This document shows positions 42,641-51,607 of a stretch of DNA of 61,050 bases, piece after piece. The notes under the pieces are model-generated. The model did no database searches, was not told the DNA's origin, and saw only the letters and a program-made list of their open reading frames with translations. The stretch covers positions 5,527-66,576 of the forward strand of contig DIEW01000042.1 of the NCBI GenBank assembly GCA_002418825.1. The letters are read 5' to 3'. How positions within the stretch are numbered: the stretch's first letter is position 1; every line of letters starts with the position of its first letter. The stretch is from Syntrophaceae bacterium UBA5764 (GTDB taxonomy: Bacteria > Desulfobacterota > Syntrophia > Syntrophales > Smithellaceae). The translations under genes and the position numbers were made by a program.

Positions 42641-43774
42641 CTAAATCATTTCACAGGCAATCTTTGCCGCTCTTGCCGCGGCACCGGGACTTCCCAATTT
42701 GGCGCTAATTGCCGTCAGCTCTTTTTTTATTTCTGCATACCGTTCGCTGTTTAAAATAGCAAGCGTTTCCGCGGCAATACGCTTACCGTTCGCATCTTTT
42801 TGAATAAATTCCGGCACGATAGTTTTGCCAGCAATTATATTAACCAAACCGATGTTGTTGACACGAACCACCAGGCGACCAATAAGATACGAAAGTAGCG
42901 AAACCTTGTATATAATAATCATCGGCACACCCAAAAGCCCGGTTTCCAGCGTAGCTGTTCCGGAAGTAACGATAGCAAAATCGCAGCAGGAAACAGCCTC
43001 ATAAGTGTGCCCAGTAACTATTTTCACTTTAACATCAAAACCTGAAATTATTTCTGTCACTACCTTCTCATCCAGTGTATCTGCTTTTGGCAAAACAAAC
43101 TGTATATCCTTAATGTTTCGTTGCAAAATCTCCGCGGCCCGCATCATCTCCGGCAACAAAGAAGATATTTCTTTAAGTCGGCTTCCTGGAAGCAAACCTA
43201 TAGTGGTTTTATTCCCGGATAATCCCAGATTTTTTCTTGCCTCTTCTTTAGAAACACTGATTTTTACCATATCCACCAGCGGATGGCCCACGTAATCAAC
43301 AAGAAAACCTTTTGACGCGTAAGTGTCGACTTCAAAAGGAAGCACAACGGCCATTCTGTCAACAATTTTCTTGATCTGATTGATTCTTCCCTTGCGCCAA
43401 GCCCAAACCTGTGGACTGATGTAGTAGAAAACCTTTATACCTTTTTTTTTGGCGGCTTTGGCCAAAGCAAGATTAAAACCAGGATAGTCAATTAAGATCA
43501 AAAGGGCAGGCCTATAGGAATCAAGCGCCTTTTTCATTTTATCCATTGTCTTTAAAAGAAACGCAAATTTGGAAAAAACCTCACTGAAACCAACAACAGC
43601 CATCCTGGATGCATCTCCTAAAATTTCCACTCCCGTTTCTTTCAATTTGACGCCGCCTATTCCGTAAAATTTTAAGGCTGGTTTAAGCTTCAACATTTCC
43701 TTAACCAAATTGGCGCCGTGCATATCTCCTGAAGCTTCACCGGCAACGATTATTATGTTTTTTTCTTCCCCCAT
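42641..43774 (-). CDS. lpxB: Lipid A disaccharide synthase
   Basis: GT19 enzyme joining UDP-diacylglucosamine and lipid X into the disaccharide. IIIVAGEASGDMHGANLV at the N-terminus, LILIDYPGFNLALAKAAKK, YYISPQVWAWRKGRINQIKK, LPFEVD and LLPGSRLKEI are the LpxB blocks; SGTATLETGLLGVPMIIIYK is the donor-binding segment. At 377 residues it matches E. coli LpxB (382). It lies directly after the gnnB-like aminotransferase gene. If that pair works as predicted, the substrates here would carry amide-linked chains. Confidence 0.96.
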   Translation of the reverse strand: MGEEKNIIIVAGEASGDMHGANLVKEMLKLKPALKFYGIGGVKLKETGVEILGDASRMAVVGFSEVFSKFAFLLKTMDKMKKALDSYRPALLILIDYPGFNLALAKAAKKKGIKVFYYISPQVWAWRKGRINQIKKIVDRMAVVLPFEVDTYASKGFLVDYVGHPLVDMVKISVSKEEARKNLGLSGNKTTIGLLPGSRLKEISSLLPEMMRAAEILQRNIKDIQFVLPKADTLDEKVVTEIISGFDVKVKIVTGHTYEAVSCCDFAIVTSGTATLETGLLGVPMIIIYKVSLLSYLIGRLVVRVNNIGLVNIIAGKTIVPEFIQKDANGKRIAAETLAILNSERYAEIKKELTAISAKLGSPGAAARAAKIACEMI

Positions 43775-43807
43775 TCCTATCCGCTTTCAGGAAACCAAAT
43801 TTTTCAC

Positions 43808-44902
43808 TTAAAAACCTTTGTTGATCACACTGGCAATAAATTTTATTTCCTCTTCCTCTAATTCGGGAAACATGGGAAGCGACAGCACTTCCTTTGTACA
43901 AGTTTCGGCCTGCGGCAAAACAACATCCAAATGATACATGTTAAAAAAAGCCTGCTGATGATGCAGCGGAACCGGGTAATAAATGGCGGAAGCAATGCCT
44001 TTTTGCCCAAGAGCGGAGGCCAAAGCATCCCTATTCTTTGTCCGTATTGTAAACTGGTGATAGACATGCTCGCATCCGGGAGACACAGAAGGCAAAACAA
44101 TTTCTTTTTTCTTGATAGCGGCGCAATAAATCGCGGCATTGTGGCGGCGCGCTTCGTTATACTCGTCGATTCTTTTTAGCTTGACACAGAGAACCGCAGC
44201 CTGGATCTCATCAAGACGGCTGTTGTAACCGACCAGCAGATGATGATAACGCGTCGAGCTGCCATGGTTGCGCAAAATTCTTATCTTTTCTGCAATATCT
44301 TTATGCTTTGTAATAACCATACCGCCGTCGCCATAACCACCCAGGTTTTTGCTGGGAAAAAAGCTGAAACAACCTGCATCACCTATCGTCCCCACCTTTT
44401 GGCCGCGGTATTTGGCACCGAAAGCCTGCGCGCAGTCTTCCACTACTTTAAGATTATATTTACGGGCAATTTCCATAACAAGGTCCATCTCGGCGGGATG
44501 ACCGAATAAATGGACGGGAATGATTGCTTTTGTTTTGGAAGTAATTTTCTTCTCTATTTGCGAACAATCAAGGTTAAATGTATCGGGACAGATATCCACA
44601 AAAACAGGAACAGCGTTTAAAAGAGCGATAACCTCGGCTGTGGCAATAAATGTAAATGGCGTGGTTATTACTTCATCACCCGCTTTAATTTCTAACGCTC
44701 GCAAAGCCAAAAGCAACGCGTCTGTTCCGTTAGCCACGCCTATGGCATGAGCCAAACCATGATAGGCGGATATTTCCTCTTCGAGTTTGCTAACATTCTT
44801 CCCCAAAATAAACTGGGTGCTTTCCAGAACATCGCTGAGTGCCGCATCAACTTCACTTTTCAACGCGTGATACTGCCTTTTTAAGTCCACCATAGGAATC
44901 AT
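43808..44902 (-). CDS. gnnB: UDP-GlcNAc 3-aminotransferase, GnnB-like (DegT/DnrJ/EryC1/StrS)
   Basis: A PLP-dependent sugar aminotransferase. The Lys for PLP is K185 in FSFFPSKNLGGYGDGG; VEDCAQAFGA and NGTDALLLALRAL are further family marks. It overlaps by 4 nt (ATGA) with a Gfo/Idh/MocA oxidoreductase gene, and the pair is inserted between lpxA and lpxB. That is the arrangement described for gnnA/gnnB of Acidithiobacillus ferrooxidans, where GnnA oxidises UDP-GlcNAc at C-3 and GnnB transaminates it to UDP-GlcNAc3N, leading to lipid A with two amide-linked chains per sugar. Assignment rests on family plus position. WbpE-like enzymes are close relatives and the alternative. Confidence 0.82.
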   Translation of the reverse strand: MIPMVDLKRQYHALKSEVDAALSDVLESTQFILGKNVSKLEEEISAYHGLAHAIGVANGTDALLLALRALEIKAGDEVITTPFTFIATAEVIALLNAVPVFVDICPDTFNLDCSQIEKKITSKTKAIIPVHLFGHPAEMDLVMEIARKYNLKVVEDCAQAFGAKYRGQKVGTIGDAGCFSFFPSKNLGGYGDGGMVITKHKDIAEKIRILRNHGSSTRYHHLLVGYNSRLDEIQAAVLCVKLKRIDEYNEARRHNAAIYCAAIKKKEIVLPSVSPGCEHVYHQFTIRTKNRDALASALGQKGIASAIYYPVPLHHQQAFFNMYHLDVVLPQAETCTKEVLSLPMFPELEEEEIKFIASVINKGF

Positions 44903-45858
44903 TTACGCAGCACCTCGGATGTTTTCATTTTTCTGATTATTTCCACGGCAAGCGCCAAAGATTTCCGCGCGTCTTCGCCTGATACAAGCGGTGCGGTACG
45001 GTTAACCACTGCCTCAACAAAAGACCTTATTTCCTCTTCCAATGGATCATGGCTCCCCACCTCAATATTATTTTGAACTATTTGCTGTTTACCTTCTGCA
45101 TTCGCTTGCTTATTGAGGGATATAATTTCCCGCTTCTGGTAATCAACCGCATGGTAACCCTCTGGACTGAAAAAGCGTATTTTCTGCATCGTTTTGGCGC
45201 TTATGCGGCTGGCAGTAACATTGGCTATGCAACCGCAGGCAAAAGACAGACGAACATTTGAAATGTCTACCTTGTCGGAAAGCACGGGAACACCTACCGC
45301 TTCTAAAGACTTGATCTTGGAATCAACGAATTTCAAAATGATATCCAAATCGTGAATCATTAAATCCAGAACAACATCGACATCCGTACCCCGTTCAAAG
45401 AAGGGGTGCAAACGGTGAACTTCAATGAAAAGCGGTCTGGTAATAACCTTATCCAGTGCCATTACGGCAGGATTGAATCTTTCCACAAATCCCACCTGCA
45501 GAATCAGCTTATTCTTACCTGCAAGTTCAATCAGCTCGTCCGCCTCTTTGACCGTCGCGCAGATCGGTTTCTCAATTAAGACATCTATACCGGCCGCCAG
45601 AAAATCACCGGCTACCTGAAAATGCTCGCCGGTGGGTACGGCAATACTGACAGCATCAACCTTATCCAACAGGTTGCGGTAATCGGTAAAAGCTTGGCAG
45701 CCATAAGTCTCCGCCGCTCTTTTAGCCCGTTCATAAATGGCATCCGATACTCCGATAAGTTCACAATTATCCAGTTTTTGGTATTTCTGCAGATGATAAT
45801 TTCCTAGATGACCGATGCCAACAACACCGATTTTAATGTTCTTTTTTTTTACAGTCAT
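44899..45858 (-). CDS. gnnA: UDP-GlcNAc 3-dehydrogenase, GnnA-like (Gfo/Idh/MocA)
   Basis: An NAD-dependent sugar oxidoreductase of the Gfo/Idh/MocA family. IKIGVVGIGHLGNYHLQKY is the Rossmann motif, then ISVAVPT-like SIAVPTGEHFQVA and VLIEKPICATVKEADELIE with the conserved EKP; the second domain holds HRLHPFFERGTDVDVVLDLMIHDLDI with the catalytic-region Asp/His. It starts 1 nt after lpxA and overlaps gnnB. By family and place it is predicted to oxidise the C-3 hydroxyl of UDP-GlcNAc for GnnB. WbpB-like dehydrogenases act on UDP-GlcNAcA and are the alternative, but none of their pathway partners are here. Confidence 0.82.
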   Translation of the reverse strand: MTVKKKNIKIGVVGIGHLGNYHLQKYQKLDNCELIGVSDAIYERAKRAAETYGCQAFTDYRNLLDKVDAVSIAVPTGEHFQVAGDFLAAGIDVLIEKPICATVKEADELIELAGKNKLILQVGFVERFNPAVMALDKVITRPLFIEVHRLHPFFERGTDVDVVLDLMIHDLDIILKFVDSKIKSLEAVGVPVLSDKVDISNVRLSFACGCIANVTASRISAKTMQKIRFFSPEGYHAVDYQKREIISLNKQANAEGKQQIVQNNIEVGSHDPLEEEIRSFVEAVVNRTAPLVSGEDARKSLALAVEIIRKMKTSEVLRK

Positions 45859-45859
45859 T

Positions 45860-46627
45860 TTAACGACAGGTACCTCTTTTCGATTCCCTGATAAACCTCA
45901 CAAAGTGTTCTACTTCCGGGATATTTCCTAATTCATCCTGCGCTTTTTGCAAGGATTCTTCCAAAAGAAGCTGCGAACGGAAAATAATCTGATAGGCTTT
46001 TTTAAGTGCTTTAATCGTTTCCTCCGGGAAGTTGCGTCTCTTCAATCCAATTAAATTAAGACCGAAAAGTTTGGCATGATTACCCGCAGCCATCGTGTAA
46101 GGAGGCACATCCTGGACTACCGCAGATGCCCCACCAATAATACAGTGCGCTCCGATATTGGTAAACTGGTGAATTCCAGACAAGCCTCCAATCATTGCAT
46201 AATCTTCAACGTTCACGTATCCAGCCAAGGTAGCGGCATTGGCCATCACCACATAATGACCGATTTTACAATTATGGGCAACGTGAGCATAGGCCATAAT
46301 CATATTATGATCGCCGATGAACGTCACTCCGGAACCGGTTGCCCGATTAATGGTAACGAATTCCCGGATTATGTTAAAATTACCAATAACCACATAAGTT
46401 TTTTCTCCACCAAATTTCAAGTCCTGCGGCGGTGCTCCAATAGAACAAAATTGATAAATGTTACACCCTTCGCCGATTTCTGTTGCCCCCTCAATCACAA
46501 CATGTGGTCCGATAACAGTATTTTTACCAATTTTTACTTCCGAACCAATAATCGAATAAGGTCCTACTTCCACCCCCTCCCCTAAATTTGCACCCGGATT
46601 AATAATCGCCGTGGAATGAATTTTCAT
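45860..46627 (-). CDS. lpxA: UDP-N-acetylglucosamine acyltransferase
   Basis: First enzyme of lipid A synthesis, putting a 3-hydroxyacyl chain on UDP-GlcNAc (or UDP-GlcNAc3N) from acyl carrier protein. A left-handed beta-helix of hexapeptides (PGANLGEGVEVGPYSIIG and many more) fills most of the chain. The active-site His is H118 in MAYAHVAHNCKIG, matching His125 in E. coli. The C-terminal helical part starts near LKRRNFPEET. Length 255 residues, close to 262. It is 11 nt after lpxD; the fabZ gene common between these two in many bacteria is missing here. Confidence 0.96.
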   Translation of the reverse strand: MKIHSTAIINPGANLGEGVEVGPYSIIGSEVKIGKNTVIGPHVVIEGATEIGEGCNIYQFCSIGAPPQDLKFGGEKTYVVIGNFNIIREFVTINRATGSGVTFIGDHNMIMAYAHVAHNCKIGHYVVMANAATLAGYVNVEDYAMIGGLSGIHQFTNIGAHCIIGGASAVVQDVPPYTMAAGNHAKLFGLNLIGLKRRNFPEETIKALKKAYQIIFRSQLLLEESLQKAQDELGNIPEVEHFVRFIRESKRGTCR

Positions 46628-46638
46628 GGATCAAACCT

Positions 46639-47682
46639 TTACTTAAGGTGTTTATCTATCTTTACTTCCAAATCTTCTATTTTTTTGACCAGTCGTTCTA
46701 TCGTCGTTTTCATTTCCGGAAGCTTTGTGCGGCAAGCTTCGACTTTAAGCCACTCCTTATAGGGCATTTGAGGCTTGCCGCCAACAATTTTCCCCGCTTC
46801 AACATCTTTATGGATTTTGGAATCCGCCGCAATCATGACTCTATCGCCGACGCTGATATGGCCAACCATGCCTGTCTGACCGCCAACAATTACGCCCCTG
46901 CCCAGCTTTGTGCTGCCGGAAATACCGACCATCGCGGCAAGAACAGAATTTTCGCCAATAACAACATTGTGCGCAATCTGAACCAAGTTATCAATTTTAA
47001 CGTTGCGCCCAATCCATGTTTTCCCCATTGTGGCTCGATCAACCGTACTGTTGGCACCTATCTCCACGTCGTCATCAATCTGCACGAAGCCAATCTGTGG
47101 AATTTTGACGTTCTCTTTTCCCGTCTCTGCAAAACCAAAACCATCCCCACCGATTACAACACCGGAATGTAAAATTACCCGCTTGCCGATTATACAGGAA
47201 TGGTAGATAGCAACGTTGGCATAAATTACTGAATCTTCACCTATTGAAACATTCCGCCCTACGTAAACGCCGGGGTAAATGACAACGCCCTTTTCTATTT
47301 TCGCGCCATGACTGATAAAAGCCCGCGGAAAAATATTGGCCTCTGGCGAAACAATTGCACCTTCTTCTACATAAGCTTCCGGGCTTATACCTCTTTGTTC
47401 GTGTTCCAGCGGATAAAAAAGTTTCAATAGTTTCCCTAAAGCCACATAGGGATCAGAAACCACAACCAGGTTTTTACCGACTATCTCCCTCTGCTGTGGT
47501 GCAATAATGATGGCCGAAGCCCGGGTTGTGTTTATCTGCTTCGCGTATTTTCTGTTGGCAACGAAGGTTATATCACCAACTTTCGCCTCGTCGATCGGGG
47601 CAACGCCGCTGATAACAACGTCAGCAGCGCCGATAACTTCGCCTTCTACAATGCGGGCTATTTCTGCAAGTGTCATCTTCAT
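46639..47682 (-). CDS. lpxD: UDP-3-O-acylglucosamine N-acyltransferase
   Basis: Third lipid A enzyme, adding the second 3-hydroxyacyl chain. MTLAEIARIVEGEVIG and ISGVAPIDEAKVGDITFVANRKY form the uridine-binding N-terminal domain; the centre is a hexapeptide helix, with VQIAHNVVIGENSVLAA holding the catalytic His; the C-terminal helix ends the protein. I use the ATG at 47682 (347 residues) because AGGTG lies 9 nt upstream; a GTG at 47694 is possible. It sits between ompH and lpxA, as usual. Confidence 0.95.
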   Translation of the reverse strand: MKMTLAEIARIVEGEVIGAADVVISGVAPIDEAKVGDITFVANRKYAKQINTTRASAIIIAPQQREIVGKNLVVVSDPYVALGKLLKLFYPLEHEQRGISPEAYVEEGAIVSPEANIFPRAFISHGAKIEKGVVIYPGVYVGRNVSIGEDSVIYANVAIYHSCIIGKRVILHSGVVIGGDGFGFAETGKENVKIPQIGFVQIDDDVEIGANSTVDRATMGKTWIGRNVKIDNLVQIAHNVVIGENSVLAAMVGISGSTKLGRGVIVGGQTGMVGHISVGDRVMIAADSKIHKDVEAGKIVGGKPQMPYKEWLKVEACRTKLPEMKTTIERLVKKIEDLEVKIDKHLK

Positions 47683-47700
47683 AAAAACGGGCACCTAGGG

Positions 47701-48219
47701 TTACTTTGCTTTATTAAATTCCTCAACAACTTTCTTGCTCAGATCATGAGTTTTATCAAAATAAGGTATTACCATCGCCGCCACATCGAGAACCAACGTG
47801 TATTTTTCTTTTTCCGCAACAGTACGCACTATTTTCAATATTTCCGGCATCAATCTCTGCACTATTTCCTGATCCTTTTTCTGCAGCTCTTCATTGGCAT
47901 CATTAACCACCAACTGATAGTCACGCAGTTTTTTCTGGTAATTAGATTCTTTTTCCCTGCGCGCCGCCGCCGTCATTACGGAGCTTTTTCTGTCCAATTC
48001 ATCCTTCAGGTTTTTTAATTCCCTTTCCATAGAAGTAATTTCCGCCTGCCTTCGGTCCGCTATTTTTTTCATTTCTTCACCCGCTTTTTTACCAGCATCG
48101 GAAGTTTGTATTATTTCTCTCATGTTGATAAAACCGATTTTTACTTCAGCGTATGAGCTCACGCTCCACACAAAAAGCAACATGACAACGGCGGCTATCA
48201 CAAAAATATTTTTCTTCAT
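47701..48219 (-). CDS. Periplasmic chaperone OmpH/Skp family
   Basis: A small periplasmic chaperone for outer-membrane proteins. Residues 1-24 are a signal peptide (NIFVIAAVVMLLFVWSVSSYA). The mature part is helical and strongly charged with coiled-coil character (MKKIADRRQAEITSMERELKNL and on, here cut short) as in the Skp arms. FINMREIIQTSDAGKKAGEEM is a typical OmpH opening. At 172 residues it matches Skp (161). GAGGAG stands well before the ATG. It is encoded between bamA and lpxD, the standard order. Confidence 0.93.
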   Translation of the reverse strand: MKKNIFVIAAVVMLLFVWSVSSYAEVKIGFINMREIIQTSDAGKKAGEEMKKIADRRQAEITSMERELKNLKDELDRKSSVMTAAARREKESNYQKKLRDYQLVVNDANEELQKKDQEIVQRLMPEILKIVRTVAEKEKYTLVLDVAAMVIPYFDKTHDLSKKVVEEFNKAK

Positions 48220-48277
48220 AATTTTTAATCTCCTCTATCAATATTAGCGGATAATGTAAGTTTTTATCCGCTTTAAA

Positions 48278-50923
48278 TCACATAAACATGCCAATGGTAA
48301 ATTCCCAGCGTCCTTTTGAATCATCAAGCAAACCCGTTTTGTCGACCACATAACCGTATTCAAGCCTTAAAGGTCCGATGGGTGAATACCAACGGACACC
48401 CGCACCCACAGATTGCCTTAAATCATCAAAACTATATGCTCCGCTATAATTCCAAGCGTTGCCGGCATCATAAAATACAACACCTTTCATTCCAGCGTTC
48501 TTGATCAGTGGGAAAACAAGTTCCACATTAAAAACCATCATAGTCGTCCCGCCAACTACATCGGAAGTTCCACCGTTGGTCGGGCCAACATAACGCAGAC
48601 CACGTATTGTGTTCAGCCCTCCTAAAACATATCTCTCGTAAATTGGAATTCTGCCCGCATCATCATCCAGATTTTGTATATAACCAATCCTACCCTTAGT
48701 CACAAATACCAAATCCCAGAAAAGCGGATAATAAAAGTGGGCACCGGCCGAATATTTTATCAACTTTACATTACCGCCCAAACCCGCGCACTCAACGGAT
48801 GCGCTAGCTTTAACCCCTCTTGTCGGGAATACATTGTCATCCGTCGAATCTCTTACCAAACTGAAAACCACAGCGCTTTTGATCCTCTCTCCCTCCTGGT
48901 CCTTAATCGACTGCGGCGCTGTTATCAAAATATCTCTGACGTCATAAGAGGTCAGGTTGTAACCAGCATAACCGACAACCTTTTCCCAAATAGGGTAACC
49001 AAAAGTAAGACCACCGCCATAAGTATCGAGGTTGTAAGAATCATACTCCTGGCGGTATTTCCAGAGATCGGCTTTAGTCCATAGAGGTATATCAAAAAGC
49101 CATGGCTCGATAAAAGACAATTCGTAGTTATTACTGGTAGAGCCCAAAGATGCCTTAAGGTTCAATATCTGCCCGTAACCCAGAAAATTATTCTGAGAAA
49201 TTTGTGCCATGACTATTGCGCGCTCTTGAGCACTGTAGCCGGCTCCAATCATGAACATACCGGTATTTTTTTCCTTTACCCGGATATTAATATTCATTTT
49301 GTCTTTTTCCGGACTTTTTTCTGTCTGAAAATCAACCTCTTCAAAATATCTTAACCGGTTTAAATTCGCATAACTGTTCTTCACTTTAGAACTGGAATAT
49401 AAGTCTCCTTCTACTATTGCCAACTGGCGGCGGATAACCTTGTCGCGGGTTACGGTATTACCACTTATGGCAATGCGATTAATAAAAACCAGTTCGCCTT
49501 TTATTATCTGGTAATCCACATTGACCGATTGTTCTTCTTCATTTATGTCAATACTGGGAGTTACATCCGCGTAAGCGTAACCTTCGTCATTACAGGCTTG
49601 AATCAAAAAATCTATGTCCTTGACGACTTCCTCACGGTTGTAGTCATTACCTTCCTTTACTTTCAAAGAAGCGAATAAATCACCGCGTGGTCTTTGGAGG
49701 GAATCACCGGAAATATCAATTTTACCAAACTTGAATCTTTTCCCTTCTTTAATTTGAATGGTTATATATAACCACTTTTTATCATATGTTACCTGCGGCT
49801 CCGCCACCTGGGCGTTGATGAAACCATTATTAAAATAATAAGAGTTTATTTTACCGACATCCTGTTTGAGTTGATCACGATTCAATACGCCGTCATCCGT
49901 AATAAAACTCCAAAAACGCCTTTCCGAACTGGTCATCATATTTTTTAATTCTTTAGAAGCAAAGGCCTCGTTACCCTCGAAGGTTATGGATTTGATGTAA
50001 ACACGATCATTTTCCGTGACATTGAAAATTACACGGAAATCCTTTTCTCCATCGCGCTCTATCGTATCGGTAATTTCGGCATTATAATACCCTTTGGTAT
50101 CATAAAGACTCTTAATTTTTTCTATATCCGACTTAATTTTTTCCTGATTTAAATTTTCCCTGGTCTTAATCGTTAGAACTTCCATAATATCTTCTTTGTC
50201 CAACGCTTTATTTCCCTTAATCTGTATATCCGTGATCAAACCTCGCTCCACAACAGTAAAGGTTACCACTTTGCCTTCCGGTGTGGATGCAGCTGAGGCG
50301 CTGACGTCCAGAAAAAATCCCATTTTAAATATAGTTTTGATGTCCGACGTAATGTCTTCTTCATTAAAGGGGTTGCCCTCTTTGCTTTTAATCCGTTGAG
50401 TAATGGCAGAAGATTCGATTTTATTATTCCCTTCAATTTCAATTTTGACTATTTTTTCCACCAATCCCAACCGGGCCAACATTTCCGTTTTTAATTGAAC
50501 AGCAATCTCTCCAAAATTTTCCCATCCCTTGACCTGAACAAAAATAGGGGGGAAAACATCAGCACTTTTTACATCTATGATTTTGACATCAGCGTTGAAT
50601 GATTCGCCAAGCTGGGTTAAACTGCCCATTACAACAAAATCAACCTTTAGTGATTTCCCCGCCTCAACAGCTCTGCGTTCATCAATTTTTTCACCACGGC
50701 GCAAAAAACGGTCTGCAGGTATAATGTGCAACCGTTTCTCCCTGTTAAGTTCCGAGTATATTTTTTGATAAAGTAACTCCTGTATGGCCACCTTATCTCC
50801 TTTGCTGTAAATTTCGAAAGGAAGCACGCTAATTTTTTTAAGATCCTGCGCCGGTGCCGGCATGGAAAACAAAACCAATATAAACAAGCAAACCAAATTA
50901 ACAAGGCGAATAATTTTATTCAT
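48278..50923 (-). CDS. bamA: Outer membrane protein assembly factor BamA with N-terminal TolB-like domain
   Basis: The Omp85 core of the BAM complex, which folds beta-barrel proteins into the outer membrane. Residues 1-26 are a signal peptide ending PAPAQ. Residues 29-150 are an extra domain absent from E. coli BamA: ISVLPFEIYSKGDKVAIQ, YSELNREKRLHIIPADRF and VDFVVMGSLTQLGESFNAD, similar in pattern to TolB-N/CsgG-like VLPF domains. From about 157 come five POTRA repeats (VKIEIEGNNKIE is the first), and the C-terminal barrel carries VRDSTDDNVFPTRG, RYVLGGLNTIRGLRYVG and a final WEFTIGMFM strand ending. The ATG at 50923 overlaps the lolD stop region; total 881 residues. Confidence 0.95.
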   Translation of the reverse strand: MNKIIRLVNLVCLFILVLFSMPAPAQDLKKISVLPFEIYSKGDKVAIQELLYQKIYSELNREKRLHIIPADRFLRRGEKIDERRAVEAGKSLKVDFVVMGSLTQLGESFNADVKIIDVKSADVFPPIFVQVKGWENFGEIAVQLKTEMLARLGLVEKIVKIEIEGNNKIESSAITQRIKSKEGNPFNEEDITSDIKTIFKMGFFLDVSASAASTPEGKVVTFTVVERGLITDIQIKGNKALDKEDIMEVLTIKTRENLNQEKIKSDIEKIKSLYDTKGYYNAEITDTIERDGEKDFRVIFNVTENDRVYIKSITFEGNEAFASKELKNMMTSSERRFWSFITDDGVLNRDQLKQDVGKINSYYFNNGFINAQVAEPQVTYDKKWLYITIQIKEGKRFKFGKIDISGDSLQRPRGDLFASLKVKEGNDYNREEVVKDIDFLIQACNDEGYAYADVTPSIDINEEEQSVNVDYQIIKGELVFINRIAISGNTVTRDKVIRRQLAIVEGDLYSSSKVKNSYANLNRLRYFEEVDFQTEKSPEKDKMNINIRVKEKNTGMFMIGAGYSAQERAIVMAQISQNNFLGYGQILNLKASLGSTSNNYELSFIEPWLFDIPLWTKADLWKYRQEYDSYNLDTYGGGLTFGYPIWEKVVGYAGYNLTSYDVRDILITAPQSIKDQEGERIKSAVVFSLVRDSTDDNVFPTRGVKASASVECAGLGGNVKLIKYSAGAHFYYPLFWDLVFVTKGRIGYIQNLDDDAGRIPIYERYVLGGLNTIRGLRYVGPTNGGTSDVVGGTTMMVFNVELVFPLIKNAGMKGVVFYDAGNAWNYSGAYSFDDLRQSVGAGVRWYSPIGPLRLEYGYVVDKTGLLDDSKGRWEFTIGMFM

Positions 50924-51587
50924 AATTATAAATTTTCCCGTCACGCAATCCAATTATGCGTGACATCCTTTCTGCCAGTAATTTGTTATGTGTTACAACA
51001 ACCAGAGTAATCTTTCTTGTTACGTTTAAATTTATCAAAACATCTTCTATCTTCTTTCCCGTATCCGTGTCAAGATTTCCCGTCGGCTCATCCGCCAGAA
51101 GTATTTCCGGCTCCATTATCAGCGCGCGGGCAATTGCTACCCGCTGTTGCTCACCGCCGGAAAGCTCTCCAGGTTTATGCTTTATTCTGTGCCCCAAGCC
51201 AAGCTCTTCCAATAGCTCGGTTGCCCTGAAAGAAGCTTGCTTGGCAGACATGCCACTGATTAAGGCCGGCATCATAATGTTTTCCAGCGCATCGAATTCC
51301 GGAAGTAAATTATTAAACTGAAAGACAAACCCAATAGTCGCATTGCGGAAGCGCGCCATCGTTTTTTCATCCCATTCAAAAATATTCAAGTCGTTAATAT
51401 ATAAAGCGCCATCTGTCGGGTGATCCAGCGTACCCAGAATATGAATAAGCGTACTTTTGCCGGCGCCGGAAACACCAACAATCGCCAAAGATTCACCCCT
51501 GGCAATTTTCAAATTAAGGCCGCGTAAAACTTCTATCCTGTTGCCGTCCTTAAGAAATGTTTTTGATAAATTTTTCAGTTCAATCAT
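50916..51587 (-). CDS. lolD: Lipoprotein-releasing ABC transporter ATPase (LolD)
   Basis: ATPase of the LolCDE machine that frees lipoproteins from the inner membrane for transport to the outer membrane. GVSGAGKSTLIHILGTLD (38-55) is Walker A, then FVFQFNNLLPEFDALENIMMP with the Q-loop, LSGGEQQRVAIARAL and LLADEPTGNLD. At 223 residues it is the usual length. The ATG at 51587 has AAGGCGAAA upstream; a GTG at 51611 overlapping the lolC stop is possible. It follows the permease gene and its stop meets the bamA start. Confidence 0.94.
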   Translation of the reverse strand: MIELKNLSKTFLKDGNRIEVLRGLNLKIARGESLAIVGVSGAGKSTLIHILGTLDHPTDGALYINDLNIFEWDEKTMARFRNATIGFVFQFNNLLPEFDALENIMMPALISGMSAKQASFRATELLEELGLGHRIKHKPGELSGGEQQRVAIARALIMEPEILLADEPTGNLDTDTGKKIEDVLINLNVTRKITLVVVTHNKLLAERMSRIIGLRDGKIYNYE

Positions 51588-51607
51588 TTTCGCCTTTGCG
51601 CCACCCG

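Noticed and set aside
46076..46585. 169-codon plus-strand frame
   Set aside because: Antisense to the hexapeptide repeats of lpxA; its length follows from the repeated codon pattern.
46648..47172. 174-codon plus-strand frame
   Set aside because: Antisense to lpxD, for the same reason as the lpxA shadow.
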